Origin: Micromonospora sp. WMMD1102
GTDB taxonomy: Bacteria; Actinomycetota; Actinomycetes; Mycobacteriales; Micromonosporaceae
Direction: 5' to 3'
DNA: 64,000 nucleotides
NCBI RefSeq assembly: GCF_029626265.1
Contig: NZ_JARUBN010000001.1
Coordinates: 2,108,001-2,172,000 of the forward strand
The translations under genes and the position numbers were made by a program. The notes below the pieces were generated by a model that saw only the letters and a list, made by a program, of their open reading frames with translations, searched no databases and had not been told where the DNA came from. Positions 33,618 through 42,268 of the stretch are shown in pieces (the first letter of the stretch is position 1; each line of letters begins with the position of its first letter).

Positions 33618-34778
33618 TCAGAGCCAGTCGCGGCGTTTGAAGATCACGTAGAGCGTGCTGCAGACCACGAGCATCAGGAAGAGCGCGAACGGGTAGCCGA
33701 AGACCCAGTGCAGCTCCGGGATGTAGTCGAAGTTCATCCCGTACACCGTGCCGATCAGCGTCGGCGCGAAGAGGATCGCGGCCCAGGCGGAAATCTTCTT
33801 GATCTCCTCGTTCTGCGTGTAGCTGGCCACGGTGAGGTTCTTGACCTCTTCGTTCTGCGACTGGGACACCAGTGTGGCGTTCAGCGCGAGGATGTCGGCC
33901 AGGATCTGCCGGAACTCGTTCACCCGCTCGGCGGCGGTGGTGGCGTGGTCGGCCACGTCGCCCAGGTAGCGCCGCAGCTCCTCGTCGGTGCCGTACTTCT
34001 CGAAGCCGCCCTCCAGCCCCTGGAGGATGTCCAGCAGCGGCCGGGTGGCCCGCTGGAACTCGATCACCTCACGGGAGAGCTCGTAGATCCGCCGGCTCAC
34101 CCGGGGGTCGCCGCGGAAGACCTCGGTCTCGATCTCGTCGATGTCGTTCTGCAACCCGCCGACCACCGGCGCGTACCCGTCGACCACGCTGTCCAGGATC
34201 GCGTAGAGCACCGCCTCCGGGCCGCGTCGCAGCAGGTCGGGATCGTTCTCCATCCGCCGGCGTACAGCGGTCAGGTCCGGAGCCTGCCCGTGGCGTACGG
34301 TGAGCACGAAGTTGGCCCCGACGAAGACGTGTACCTCGCCGAAGTCCACCTCCTCCACCTCGTCGAGGTAGCGGGCGGCCCGGAGCACCACGAAGAGGGT
34401 GTCGCCGTACCGTTCGAGCTTGGGCCGCTGGTGCGCGACGATCGCGTCCTCGACGGCCAGCTCGTGCAGCCCGAACTCCTCGGCCACGGTGAGCAGTTGC
34501 CCCTCCGTCGGCCGGTACAGGCCGATCCAGGCCATCGTCCCGGGATATTCCCGCAGCCGTCGACAGGTCTCCGCGAGGTTCGGCGGTCCGTCGACCCGCT
34601 GGCCGTCCCGGTAGATCGCCGAGGTGACCACGCTTTCCTCGGCCGGTGGCGGCGCGCTGCCCTCCTCGGCCGCCCGCCGATCCATCGACAGCTCCGGGGG
34701 CGACTGCGGATAGCGGTCCTGCGAGCGGCGCAGGGCCCGCTTCGCGGGACGGAGGGCGCGCGAACGCCAGTCGGACAT
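33618..34778 (-). CDS. corA: CorA-family magnesium/cobalt channel (copy 2)
   Basis: 386 residues. The first 55 are basic and disordered; then the CorA funnel ('WIGLYRPTEGQLLTVAEEFGLHELAVEDA'), the long stalk helix with 'VNEFRQILADILALNATLVSQSQNEEVKNLT', and two membrane helices with the YGMNF motif and end 'FKRRDWL'. This one keeps the 'LN-TLVSQSQNEE-K-LT' stalk pattern typical of many actinobacterial CorA, while copy 1 has 'LAQVSVDQNNDMRKI' there, so they may differ in gating or ion preference. Confidence 0.92.
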   Translation of the reverse strand: MSDWRSRALRPAKRALRRSQDRYPQSPPELSMDRRAAEEGSAPPPAEESVVTSAIYRDGQRVDGPPNLAETCRRLREYPGTMAWIGLYRPTEGQLLTVAEEFGLHELAVEDAIVAHQRPKLERYGDTLFVVLRAARYLDEVEEVDFGEVHVFVGANFVLTVRHGQAPDLTAVRRRMENDPDLLRRGPEAVLYAILDSVVDGYAPVVGGLQNDIDEIETEVFRGDPRVSRRIYELSREVIEFQRATRPLLDILQGLEGGFEKYGTDEELRRYLGDVADHATTAAERVNEFRQILADILALNATLVSQSQNEEVKNLTVASYTQNEEIKKISAWAAILFAPTLIGTVYGMNFDYIPELHWVFGYPFALFLMLVVCSTLYVIFKRRDWL

Positions 34779-35074
34779 GGGCAGGCCTCCACAGCGAAGA
34801 CGGCGAGCGACACGTGCGGGGACCCCACGGAGAGTGGATCACATTCCGGGTCGGCGACCCGGCCGGGCCGCCGTCCCATCCCACGCCCGTCCCATCCCAC
34901 GCCCGTCCCTGGCCGAGGACGACAAACCGCCGGCCAACAGCACGGAAACGTTGACCATCCCCACGGTAGGCGCAGCCGCGCCCCTTCGCACCCCGAGTCG
35001 CGGACAACGCCACCCGGGCCCGGAGCAGCGGCCGTCGGAGGGCAGCCGCCCGCGTCGGCCGCCCGCGTCGGAGG
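34779..35074. repeat. Intergenic region with short tandem repeats, no gene seen
   Basis: About 296 bp between two leftward genes. CCGTCCCATCCCACGC (16-bp period) is repeated twice at about 34871-34910, and GCCGCCCGCGTCGG-type units (about 35042-35092) run to the end of the next gene. Open frames here lack starts and codon bias. The CorA promoter must lie within about 34779-34860. Confidence 0.6.
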
Positions 35075-35350
35075 TCAGCCGCCCGCGACGGAGGGGATGA
35101 CCTGGACCTCGGCGCCGTCCGGCACCGCCGTGTCGAGGCCGCCGGTCTGCCGGCAGTCCTCGCCGTCGACGTAGACGTTCACGTACCGGCGCAACTCGCC
35201 CTGCTCGTCCCGGATCCGCCGGACCAGCCGGGGCCATCCGGCGGCCACCTCGTCGAGAACGGCCCGGAGGCTGCCGGACGTCGCGATGTCGAGCCGGCCG
35301 GCCCCGGACGTCTCGCCGCGCAGCGCGGCCGGCACGATCACGGTGACCAT
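35075..35350 (-). CDS. Ubiquitin-fold MoaD/ThiS-type small protein ending in Gly-Gly
   Basis: 91 residues from ATG 35350. The beta-grasp pattern fits MoaD/ThiS/SAMP-like proteins: 'MVTVIVPAALR', 'LRAVLDEVAAGWPRLVRRI', 'RRYVNVYVDGEDCR', 'DGAEVQVIPSVAGG'. The C-terminal Gly-Gly is needed for adenylation by an E1-like enzyme, as in sulfur carriers and archaeal protein modifiers. Its start lies 6 bp after the stop of the propeller gene, so both are one operon. No moaE, thiG or E1 gene is close. A sulfur carrier for an unknown pathway or a protein modifier are both possible. Confidence 0.85.
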   Translation of the reverse strand: MVTVIVPAALRGETSGAGRLDIATSGSLRAVLDEVAAGWPRLVRRIRDEQGELRRYVNVYVDGEDCRQTGGLDTAVPDGAEVQVIPSVAGG

Positions 35351-35355
35351 CCGGC

Positions 35356-36441
35356 TCAGACCTCCGCCGCCCGGACGCAGAGCACGTCGGGCAGGTGGGC
35401 GGCGACCAGCGCCCACGAGTCACCCTCGTCGCGGCTGGCGTAGACCTCGCCGGAGCGGGTGCCGAAGTAGACCCCGGCCTGGTCGGCGTCGTCGACGCAC
35501 ATCGCGTCGCGCAGCACCGCCGGGTAGTAGGGCCCGGTTGGCAGCCCTTCGGTCAGCGGCTGCCAACTGTCACCGGCGTCGGTGGAGCGGAACACCCGGC
35601 AGCGTCGGTCGACGGGAAAGCGTTCCCCGTCCGCGACCAGCGGGAAGGTGTAGATGGTGTCGCCACGGTGCGGATGCGCGACCATCGGGAAGCCGAAGTC
35701 GCTGGGCAGGCCCTCGGCGATCGACTGCCAGCTCACACCGCCGTCGGTGGACCGGTAGACCCCGTGGTGGTTCTGCGCGTAGAGCCGCTCCGGGTCGGCC
35801 GCGTCCCGGGCCACCTTGTGCACGCACTGCCCGAACTCGGGCCACTCGTCGGGCAGGAAGTAGGCGCGAATGCCGGTGTTCTGTGGGCGCCAGCTCGCCC
35901 CCGCGTCACCGGTGCGGTAGACGCCACCCGTCGACATGGCGACCAGGACCTGCGCCGGGTCGGCCGGGTGCGGCAGCACCGTGTGGATCGCCTGCCCGCC
36001 GAACCCGCCCGCCCACTGCTCGCGGTGCGGATGGTCCCAGAGCGGGCGGACCAGCTCGTAGGTGATCCCGCCGTCGACCGAGCGGAACAGCGCCGACGGC
36101 TGGGTGCCGGCGTAGACCAGGTCCGGCTCGCCGACCGGGCCGGGGGTGAGCTGCCAGACCCGCTCCAGGCTGGCTCCGGCGCCGTCCGGGAACGCGACGG
36201 GCGGCTCGGCCGGCTCCTGCCAACTGGCGCCGAGGTCGTCACTCGTCGCCACGCTCGGCCCGAAGTGTGAACTGGTCACCCCGGCGAGCAACCGGGGAGT
36301 GGCCCGGCGCTTGTCCACGGCGACCGAGTAGACCCCGGTCATCGCGAAGTGCGGTCCGCTGACCTCCCAACTCTTGCGTCCGTCCCCGCTGGTGGCCAGG
36401 AAGAGGCCCTTGCCGGTGCCGATCGCCAACAAGGTTGTCAT
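35356..36441 (-). CDS. BNR-repeat / sialidase-like beta-propeller protein
   Basis: 361 residues from ATG 36441 after GGAGG. At least five Asp-box/BNR-type repeats are seen: 'TSDDLGASWQ', 'SVDGGITYE', 'TGDAGASWR', 'STDGGVSWQ', 'STDAGDSWQ', 'SRDEGDSWA', spaced about 50 residues, which build a six- or seven-bladed propeller. No signal peptide, so it acts inside the cell, unlike true sialidases; the catalytic Arg triad is not evident. Often named exo-alpha-sialidase by homology, but the function is unknown. It is co-transcribed with the ubiquitin-fold gene. Confidence 0.85.
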   Translation of the reverse strand: MTTLLAIGTGKGLFLATSGDGRKSWEVSGPHFAMTGVYSVAVDKRRATPRLLAGVTSSHFGPSVATSDDLGASWQEPAEPPVAFPDGAGASLERVWQLTPGPVGEPDLVYAGTQPSALFRSVDGGITYELVRPLWDHPHREQWAGGFGGQAIHTVLPHPADPAQVLVAMSTGGVYRTGDAGASWRPQNTGIRAYFLPDEWPEFGQCVHKVARDAADPERLYAQNHHGVYRSTDGGVSWQSIAEGLPSDFGFPMVAHPHRGDTIYTFPLVADGERFPVDRRCRVFRSTDAGDSWQPLTEGLPTGPYYPAVLRDAMCVDDADQAGVYFGTRSGEVYASRDEGDSWALVAAHLPDVLCVRAAEV

Positions 36442-36601
36442 GGTCGTTTCCTCCGTTCGGACCTGCGTCGTCGATGTCCGGCGGCAGTATGCCCAGGGGC
36501 ACCGACAGAAAGTGGCCGGCACGGCGTGTCCCGGAAAACGGCGGGCGTGTCGCCGCGTCGACAGCGCGGCATCGGTCGATCTGCGGGCGGTCCGACTGTC
36601 C

Positions 36602-36607
36602 TAGACT
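36602..36607 (+). promoter_or_regulatory. -10 hexamer TAGACT of a leaderless promoter
   Basis: TAGACT ends 6 nt before ATG 36614; same hexamer and spacing as at 14914. Confidence 0.5.
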
Positions 36608-36613
36608 CGGCGG

Positions 36614-38239
36614 ATGGCGACCTCCCGCACCGAGACGCCGACGGGGAGCACCCGGACCGCTCCGGCCGCACTCTGGGGCGTCTACGGCGTGGTGGCGGTG
36701 GTCTCCTCGGTGCTGGTGCTGCGCCGTCCCGAGTGGGAGCGCCTGTCGGACCTGCACATCTACTACGGGGCCATCCGCCACCTGCACACCGGCGGGGCGC
36801 TCTACGAGTTCGTCGCCGAGAACGGCGGTCCGTTCACCTATCCGCCCTTCGCCGCCCTGGTCCTCTCGCCGATCGGCCTGCTGCCCGAGGGGGCACTCCA
36901 GCTCGGCTGGCTCGTGCTCACCTGCGCGGCGGTCGCCGCGATCGGCATCGCCGCTGGCCGAGCCCTCGCACCGGACCGGCAGCGCCGGCCGCTCGTGGTG
37001 GCGGCGACCGCGGTCGCCCTGCTGCTCTCCGCACCGGCACAGAGCAACCTGCGGTTCGGCCAGGTGAGCGTCTTCGTCGTACTGCTCGCCCTGGTCGACG
37101 GGATGCGGCTCACCCCGGCCCGGTACCGGGGCGTACTGGTCGGGATCGCCGCCGCGATCAAGCTCACCCCGCTGCTCTTCGTGCTCTACTTCCTGCTCGC
37201 CCGCCGCTTCCGGGACGCCGGTCGGGCCCTCGCGGCCTTCCTGCTCTGCGGGCTGGTCGGCGCGGCCGTGCTGCCGGCGGAGAGCGTGATCTTCTGGACC
37301 GGGACGTTCCTGAACACCAACCGGGTCGGCAACCTCGCCTCGCTCGGCAACCAGTCCCTGCACGGCATGCTGCTGCGGATCGGCGTCGACGGCGCGACGT
37401 TCCCACTGCTCTGGCTCAGCCTGGTGCTGGTCATCGGCGGGATCGCGCTGCTGCGGGCCCGCCGGCTGGAGTTCGCCGGCCAGCCGGCGCACGCGGCCGT
37501 ACTCGTCGGCTGCGCCACGGTCGCCGTCTCGCCGGTCTCCTGGACGCACCACCAGATCTGGCCGGTGCTGGCCGCGATGCTGCTGATCGGGGCGTACGGG
37601 GTCGCCCGGCGGGTGGCCGGAGCCGTGCTGCTGGTCGTGATGGTGCTGTCGCTGGGCGCGTTGCTCAGCGCGGTCTCGATGACGCCGGGACTCCAGTTCC
37701 TCTTCGAGAACTCCCGCTTGCTGGCCGTCGTCACGCTCTGCCTGGTCGGGTTCGGCGGGGTCGCGGTGGCGGCGGTCGCCGCCGGTCGGCGTACCGGGAC
37801 GGCCCGGGGCTGGCTGCGGGTGGCGACGGCCGCCGTGGCCGGAGTGGCCTTCTTCGCCGTACAGCCGCTGCCGGCGGGGGCGGATCCGACCTTCAAGGCG
37901 TACGCGATGTCCGACGTGCACAACCCGCGCTACTTCTTCGTCTGCCGCAGCGCGGCCGGGTGCGCCGCGTTCGGCGCCGGTGCGCCGGTCACCTTCGGGG
38001 TCACCGCCGAGAAGACGAAGGTACGCGTCAACGGCGTCGTCGACCCGGCCGTGGTGGCGAGACTCGAATACCAGTCCGCACCCGGGGGTGCCGCCCGGAC
38101 GATCCCGCTGCTGGAGGTCTATCCGGGGCAGCGGCTCTTCTCGTTCCGCTCCGCGAACCTGTCGCACGGCCGGCTCACCGCCTACCGGGCGGACGGCACG
38201 CCGGTCGCCGTGTACACCGAGGAACTCACCGCCGGATGA
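36614..38239 (+). CDS. GT87-like integral membrane glycosyltransferase
   Basis: 541 residues with about ten membrane helices up to residue 405. 'LSDLHIYYGAIRHLHTGGALYEF' (about 45-67) supplies the Asp of the first external loop expected for polyprenyl-phosphate-mannose-dependent GT-C enzymes, and 'FTYPPFAALVLSPIGLLP' follows, a hallmark of the GT87 family (PimE-type mannosyltransferases). The last about 120 residues (after 'LPAGADP') form an external domain with two Cys, not usual for this family, perhaps fused. Likely role: mannosylation of a cell-envelope lipid or glycan. Confidence 0.82.
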   Translation: MATSRTETPTGSTRTAPAALWGVYGVVAVVSSVLVLRRPEWERLSDLHIYYGAIRHLHTGGALYEFVAENGGPFTYPPFAALVLSPIGLLPEGALQLGWLVLTCAAVAAIGIAAGRALAPDRQRRPLVVAATAVALLLSAPAQSNLRFGQVSVFVVLLALVDGMRLTPARYRGVLVGIAAAIKLTPLLFVLYFLLARRFRDAGRALAAFLLCGLVGAAVLPAESVIFWTGTFLNTNRVGNLASLGNQSLHGMLLRIGVDGATFPLLWLSLVLVIGGIALLRARRLEFAGQPAHAAVLVGCATVAVSPVSWTHHQIWPVLAAMLLIGAYGVARRVAGAVLLVVMVLSLGALLSAVSMTPGLQFLFENSRLLAVVTLCLVGFGGVAVAAVAAGRRTGTARGWLRVATAAVAGVAFFAVQPLPAGADPTFKAYAMSDVHNPRYFFVCRSAAGCAAFGAGAPVTFGVTAEKTKVRVNGVVDPAVVARLEYQSAPGGAARTIPLLEVYPGQRLFSFRSANLSHGRLTAYRADGTPVAVYTEELTAG

Positions 38240-38551
38240 CGACGGCGGATGACGACGGTGGGTTACGACGGCGGGTGACGACGACGCCACGGCGGATGGC
38301 CCACCCGAGCTGCCGGGCGGAAAGGCTGACCCGAGCTGCCGGGCGGTGGTCGAGGCCCGGTCACCCGACAGTGTTAACGTGGCGCCCGGATCACGGCGGC
38401 GGCACGCTGACCGGCCGGGTCAGCGTCTCGACCGGCGTCGGCCGGCCGGACGGTGCCGGCGTCGCCGACCTCCGGCGACCTGCGGGTCGGCGGGGCGGTC
38501 CCTCCAGTGGCGAGCGGGCGTCACCAGGCTTCACGGGAAAGGGCCTTTGGA
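38240..38551. repeat. Intergenic region with direct repeats and probable promoter
   Basis: GATGACGACGG-type repeats follow the preceding stop (38236-38290). A 18-nt repeat ACCCGAGCTGCCGGGCGG lies at 38303-38320 and 38329-38346 (period 26). AGTGTTAACGT near 38370 is the only AT-richer patch and may be the promoter of the next gene. No gene is supported here. Confidence 0.55.
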
Positions 38552-40390
38552 TTGTCGGTTTTCACGCGCCGTCGGACCGCCACCGAGGCACCCGCCGGAC
38601 CCACTGACGCACCCGCGGCAACAGCTGACGCACCGGCCGGAACCACCGACACGACTCCGGCAGCAGCTGACGCACCGGCGGGAACCACCGACACGACCCC
38701 GGGAACAGCCGACGACGGCACTCCCGAGACCGGCGGCGCCGAGGTCGCGGCCGGCGTGGCGGAGAGCGGCGGCGGTGCCGGTCGGCGCCCCGGCCGGCTC
38801 CGGACCGCGGCGGCCTGGCTGACCAGCATCCTGGCCCTGCTGCTTGTCGTCTTCGCCCTGCTCGCCCCGAACCAGCTGACCCTGCTCACGCCCGGCGCGT
38901 TCCTGCGCCTTCCGGTGGAGGCCCTGCTGGTCGTCGCGCTGGTGCTCCTGCTGCCGGCCTGGGGACGCCGGGTGGTGGCGGTACCGGTCGGGGTGGCCCT
39001 CGGGCTGCTGGCCATCGTGAAGGTCGTCGACATGGGCTTCTTCGCGGTACTGGCCCGACCGTTCAACCCGGTCTTCGACTGGGTCTCCTTCGGCGCCGGT
39101 GCAGACTTCCTGGAGGAGTCGTACGGCCGGACCGGCGCCGTCGTCGCGATGGTGGCCGCCGGGCTGCTCGCGGTCGGCCTGCTGGTCCTGATGACGCTCT
39201 CGGTGCTCCGGCTGACCCGCCTGGTCGTCGGACACCGCCGCGCGGCGACGCACACCGTCTCGGTGCTCGGGGCCGCCTGCGTCGTCTGCGCCCTGTTCGG
39301 CGTGCAGATCCTGCCGGACGTGCCGGTGAGCACCCTGACCTACGACCGGGTGCTCCAGGTGCAGGCCGCGCTCCGTGACCAGGAGGTCTTCGCGGCGGAG
39401 GCCCGGGTGGACGCGTTCCGGGACGTCCCCGGCGACCGGTTGCTGACCTCGTTGCGGGGCAAGGACGTGGTCCTCGCCTTCGTCGAGAGCTACGGCCGCT
39501 CGGCGATCGAGGATCCGGCCATCGCGCCGGGGGTCGGCGCCACCCTGGACAACGGCTACACCCGGCTGCGCACCGCCGGCTACACGGCGCGCAGCGGCTG
39601 GCTCACCTCGCCGACGACCGGCGGCGGCAGCTGGCTGGCGCACGCCACGATGCTCTCCGGCCTCTGGATCAACAACCAGCAGCGCTACACGCATCTCGTC
39701 GCCAGCGACCGGATGACCCTCAACCGGGCCTTCCAGCGGGCCGACTGGCGGACCGTCGGGGTGATGCCGGGGATCACCCAGACCTGGCCGGAGGGGAGGT
39801 TCTTCGGCTACGACGAGGTGCACGCCTCCAAGGAACTCGGCTACCGCGGCCCGCAGTTCAGCTGGGCCCAGATGCCGGACCAGTACACGCTGTCGGTCTT
39901 CGAGCAGCGCGAACACGCCCTGCCGGGGCATCCACCGGTGATGGCGACGATCCCGCTGGTGTCCAGCCACGCGCCCTGGCATCCGATCCCGGAACTCATC
40001 GGCTGGGACCAGCTCGGCGACGGGTCGGTCTTCGGGCCGATGGCGGAGACCGGCGAGTCCTCCGACGAGGGGTGGCGGGACAGCGCCAGGGTACGGGTCC
40101 AGTACGGTCGCGCCGTCGAGTACTCGCTGAACACCGTCGTCTCCTACCTGGAGCGGTACGGCGACGACGACCTGGTCTTCGTCTTCCTCGGTGACCACCA
40201 GCCCGCCCCGCTGGTCACCGGGGAGAACGCCGGTCACGACGTACCGGTGACGATCGTCGCCAAGGACCCGGCCGTGCTGGACCGGATCTCCGGCTGGAAC
40301 TGGCAGGACGGGCTGAAGCCGGGCCCGGACACCCCGGTCTGGCGGATGAGCGACTTCCGGGACCGTTTCCTCACCGCCTTCGGCTCGTAG
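38552..40390 (+). CDS. Membrane-bound sulfatase-fold protein (LTA synthase / phosphoglycerol-transferase-like)
   Basis: 612 residues from TTG 38552, 8 nt after GGGAAAGGG; a longer upstream frame to 38453 is less likely. Residues 10-65 are a low-complexity stretch with repeated 'DAPAGTTDTTP'. Five membrane helices (about 85-260) precede an external alkaline-phosphatase-superfamily domain with 'VVLAFVESYGRSAIED' (metal-ligand Glu), 'SPTTGGGSW' (position of the catalytic Thr), 'IPLVSSHAPWHP' and 'FVFLGDHQPAP' (Asp-His metal ligands). Family members transfer or hydrolyse phospho- or sulfo-groups at the envelope. With the GT87-type neighbour it suggests envelope glycan work. Confidence 0.82.
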   Translation: MSVFTRRRTATEAPAGPTDAPAATADAPAGTTDTTPAAADAPAGTTDTTPGTADDGTPETGGAEVAAGVAESGGGAGRRPGRLRTAAAWLTSILALLLVVFALLAPNQLTLLTPGAFLRLPVEALLVVALVLLLPAWGRRVVAVPVGVALGLLAIVKVVDMGFFAVLARPFNPVFDWVSFGAGADFLEESYGRTGAVVAMVAAGLLAVGLLVLMTLSVLRLTRLVVGHRRAATHTVSVLGAACVVCALFGVQILPDVPVSTLTYDRVLQVQAALRDQEVFAAEARVDAFRDVPGDRLLTSLRGKDVVLAFVESYGRSAIEDPAIAPGVGATLDNGYTRLRTAGYTARSGWLTSPTTGGGSWLAHATMLSGLWINNQQRYTHLVASDRMTLNRAFQRADWRTVGVMPGITQTWPEGRFFGYDEVHASKELGYRGPQFSWAQMPDQYTLSVFEQREHALPGHPPVMATIPLVSSHAPWHPIPELIGWDQLGDGSVFGPMAETGESSDEGWRDSARVRVQYGRAVEYSLNTVVSYLERYGDDDLVFVFLGDHQPAPLVTGENAGHDVPVTIVAKDPAVLDRISGWNWQDGLKPGPDTPVWRMSDFRDRFLTAFGS

Positions 40391-40393
40391 CCC

Positions 40394-40433
40394 CGCCCGG
40401 CTGGGTGGGGGGCTGCCAGGCAGCAGCCGGGCG
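40394..40433 (+). terminator. Hairpin terminator after the sulfatase-fold gene
   Basis: CGCCCGGCTG (40394-40403) pairs with CAGCCGGGCG (40424-40433), 20-nt loop, starting 3 bp after the stop codon. Confidence 0.6.
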
Positions 40434-40526
40434 GATCGTGGCGCCGGCCGGTGTCGGTCGGCGCCGCTACGATTCCCGGACGCGTGCCCGCGTGGCCGCT
40501 GTGACCAGCATCCGGAGGTTTGCATC

Positions 40527-40904
40527 ATGCTCGACGGCGCCGGCCTGACCCTGACCACCGTCAACCTGAGCGCGCCGGATCCGGGCGAGCTGGCGCGCTT
40601 CTACCAGCGGCTGCTCGGCTGGGAGATCACCGAGGAGGAGCCGGACTGGGTGGTGATGCGCAATCCGGCCGGGGGAGTGGGGCTGGCCTTCCAGACCGAG
40701 TCGCCGTACGCCCGGCCGACCTGGCCGGCCGGCCCCGGCGACCAGCAGATGATGATGCACCTGGAGATCCGGGTCGCCGACCTGGCGAGTGCCGCCGCGC
40801 ACGCCGTCGAGTGCGGGGCGACCCGGGCCGAGTTCCAGCCCCAGGCGGACGTACTCGTGCACCTCGACCCCGCCGGCCACCCCTTCTGCCTCTATCTCGA
40901 CTGA
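40527..40904 (+). CDS. VOC-family protein
   Basis: 125 residues from ATG 40527 after GGAGG (40515-40519). 'LTTVNLSAPDPGELARFYQRLLGWEI' and 'MHLEIRVADLASAAAHAVECGA', then 'VLVHLDPAGHPFCLYLD', give the two half-site modules of the VOC fold. The first expected metal His is replaced by Asn (VNLSA), so it may be a non-metal, binding-type member. It converges with the F420-type oxidoreductase gene (30 bp gap). Confidence 0.85.
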   Translation: MLDGAGLTLTTVNLSAPDPGELARFYQRLLGWEITEEEPDWVVMRNPAGGVGLAFQTESPYARPTWPAGPGDQQMMMHLEIRVADLASAAAHAVECGATRAEFQPQADVLVHLDPAGHPFCLYLD

Positions 40905-40934
40905 GGTTGGCTGCTGACCGGGCACCGCGACCGG

Positions 40935-41399
40935 TCAGCCGGCGAGCCGGGCGGGGAAGCCGCCGGTGGCGACCGGTCCCCAACCGTCGACGGTGATCCG
41001 GATCAGCGACTTGCCCTGCCGGCGCATGGCCTCGCGGTACTCCTCCCAGTCCGGGTGCTCGCCGGAGATGCACCGGAAATAGTCGACGAGCGGCTCCAGC
41101 GCCTCCGGCAGGTCGAGGACCTCGGCGGTGCCGTCGACCTGGACCCACGGGCCGTTCCAGTCGTCGGAGAGCACGCAGACCGAGACCAGGGGATTGCGGC
41201 GGGCGTTCGTCGCCTTCGCCCGCTCCGGGTAGGTCGAGACGACGATCCGGCCATCCCGGTCGACGCCGCAGGTCACCGGCGAGGACTGCGGGCGCCCGTC
41301 CGGGCGGGTCGTCATCAGGACGGCCCGGTGCCGGGGCCGGAGGAAGTCGAGCAGTGCGGCGCGGTCGACTCGGGTGTTGGTCGCGACGGTGCGGGTCAT
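40935..41399 (-). CDS. PPOX-class (F420-dependent) oxidoreductase
   Basis: 154 residues with a split-barrel flavin fold: 'FLRPRHRAVLMTTRPDGRPQSSPV', 'DGRIVVSTYPERAKATNARRNPLVSVCVL', and 'EYREAMRRQGKSLIRITVDGWGP'. This matches F420-dependent PPOX-class proteins of actinobacteria, which reduce substrates with F420H2. Substrate unknown. It lies 38 bp upstream of the CoA-transferase genes' end, on the same strand but downstream of them. Confidence 0.88.
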   Translation of the reverse strand: MTRTVATNTRVDRAALLDFLRPRHRAVLMTTRPDGRPQSSPVTCGVDRDGRIVVSTYPERAKATNARRNPLVSVCVLSDDWNGPWVQVDGTAEVLDLPEALEPLVDYFRCISGEHPDWEEYREAMRRQGKSLIRITVDGWGPVATGGFPARLAG

Positions 41400-41437
41400 C
41401 GCCCGTTTCTACCAGGCCGGCTGGAAATCCGCCGGGA

Positions 41438-42268
41438 TCAGCGGGATGGGCCGGCGCCGGTGCCGCGGGTGGCGGCCTTGAGGGCGCGCAGCACCGAGAG
41501 TTCGGGGCCGGTCGGCGGTGCACCGGTACGCAGGTCGTCGGCGACCCGTAGCGGCCAGCCGGTCGCCGCGCGGGCCTGCTCTACCGTCGCGCCCGGGTGC
41601 AGTTCGGTGAGCACGAGTTCGCGGCTGGCCGGGTCGGGCCGGAGGATCCCCAGATCGGTGATCACCACCTGTGGCCCGGCGCCACGCAGCCCGAGCCGCT
41701 CCCGCTCGCCGGGGCCGGTCCCGTGGCCGAAGGAGGTGACGAAGTCGACCCGCTCGACGAAGGTACGCGGACTCTGCCGCATGACGACGACGACCTCGCG
41801 GCAGGAGGCGGCGATCTCGGGGGCGCCGCCGGCGCCGGGCAGCCGTACCTGCGGGTCGCGGTAGTCGTCGCCGATGGCCGTGGTGTTGATGTTGGCGTAC
41901 CGGTCGAGTTGGGCACCGCCGAGGAACCCGACGTCGATGCGGCCCGGCTGGAGCCAGTAGTTGAAGACCTCCGGCACGCTCACCACCGCGTCGGCGGTGT
42001 CGGCCAGGATGCCGTCGCCGATGGAGAGCGGCAGCCGGTCGGGCTTGGCGCCGAGGCACCCGGACTCGTAGACGAGGACGAGCCGTGGGGTGTGCGTCGC
42101 CCGGGCGAGGTTGGCGGCGGTGCTCGGCAGGCCGATGCCGACGAAGCACGCCGTGCCGTCCCGCAGTTGCCGGGCCGCCGCGACGGTCATCATCTCGTCG
42201 GCGGTCCACTCGGTCGTCGTCAACGCTGCCACCTCCGGTGCCCCGCCGGACTGCGACGAGGCGTTCAT
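41438..42268 (-). CDS. CoA-transferase beta subunit (glutaconate/3-oxoadipate type)
   Basis: 276 residues from ATG 42268, which overlaps the alpha-subunit stop as ATGA. 'TADEMMTVAAARQLRDGTACFVGIGLPSTAANLAR' is the usual start, 'LVYESGCLG' holds a conserved Glu, 'VDVGFLGGAQLDRYANINTT' type region and 'LPGAGGAPEIAASC' are hallmarks of this subunit family (CatJ, IpdB relatives). The pair moves CoA between a short acyl-CoA and a dicarboxylic acid, as in aromatic or steroid ring breakdown. Which acid is used here cannot be told. Confidence 0.9.
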   Translation of the reverse strand: MNASSQSGGAPEVAALTTTEWTADEMMTVAAARQLRDGTACFVGIGLPSTAANLARATHTPRLVLVYESGCLGAKPDRLPLSIGDGILADTADAVVSVPEVFNYWLQPGRIDVGFLGGAQLDRYANINTTAIGDDYRDPQVRLPGAGGAPEIAASCREVVVVMRQSPRTFVERVDFVTSFGHGTGPGERERLGLRGAGPQVVITDLGILRPDPASRELVLTELHPGATVEQARAATGWPLRVADDLRTGAPPTGPELSVLRALKAATRGTGAGPSR

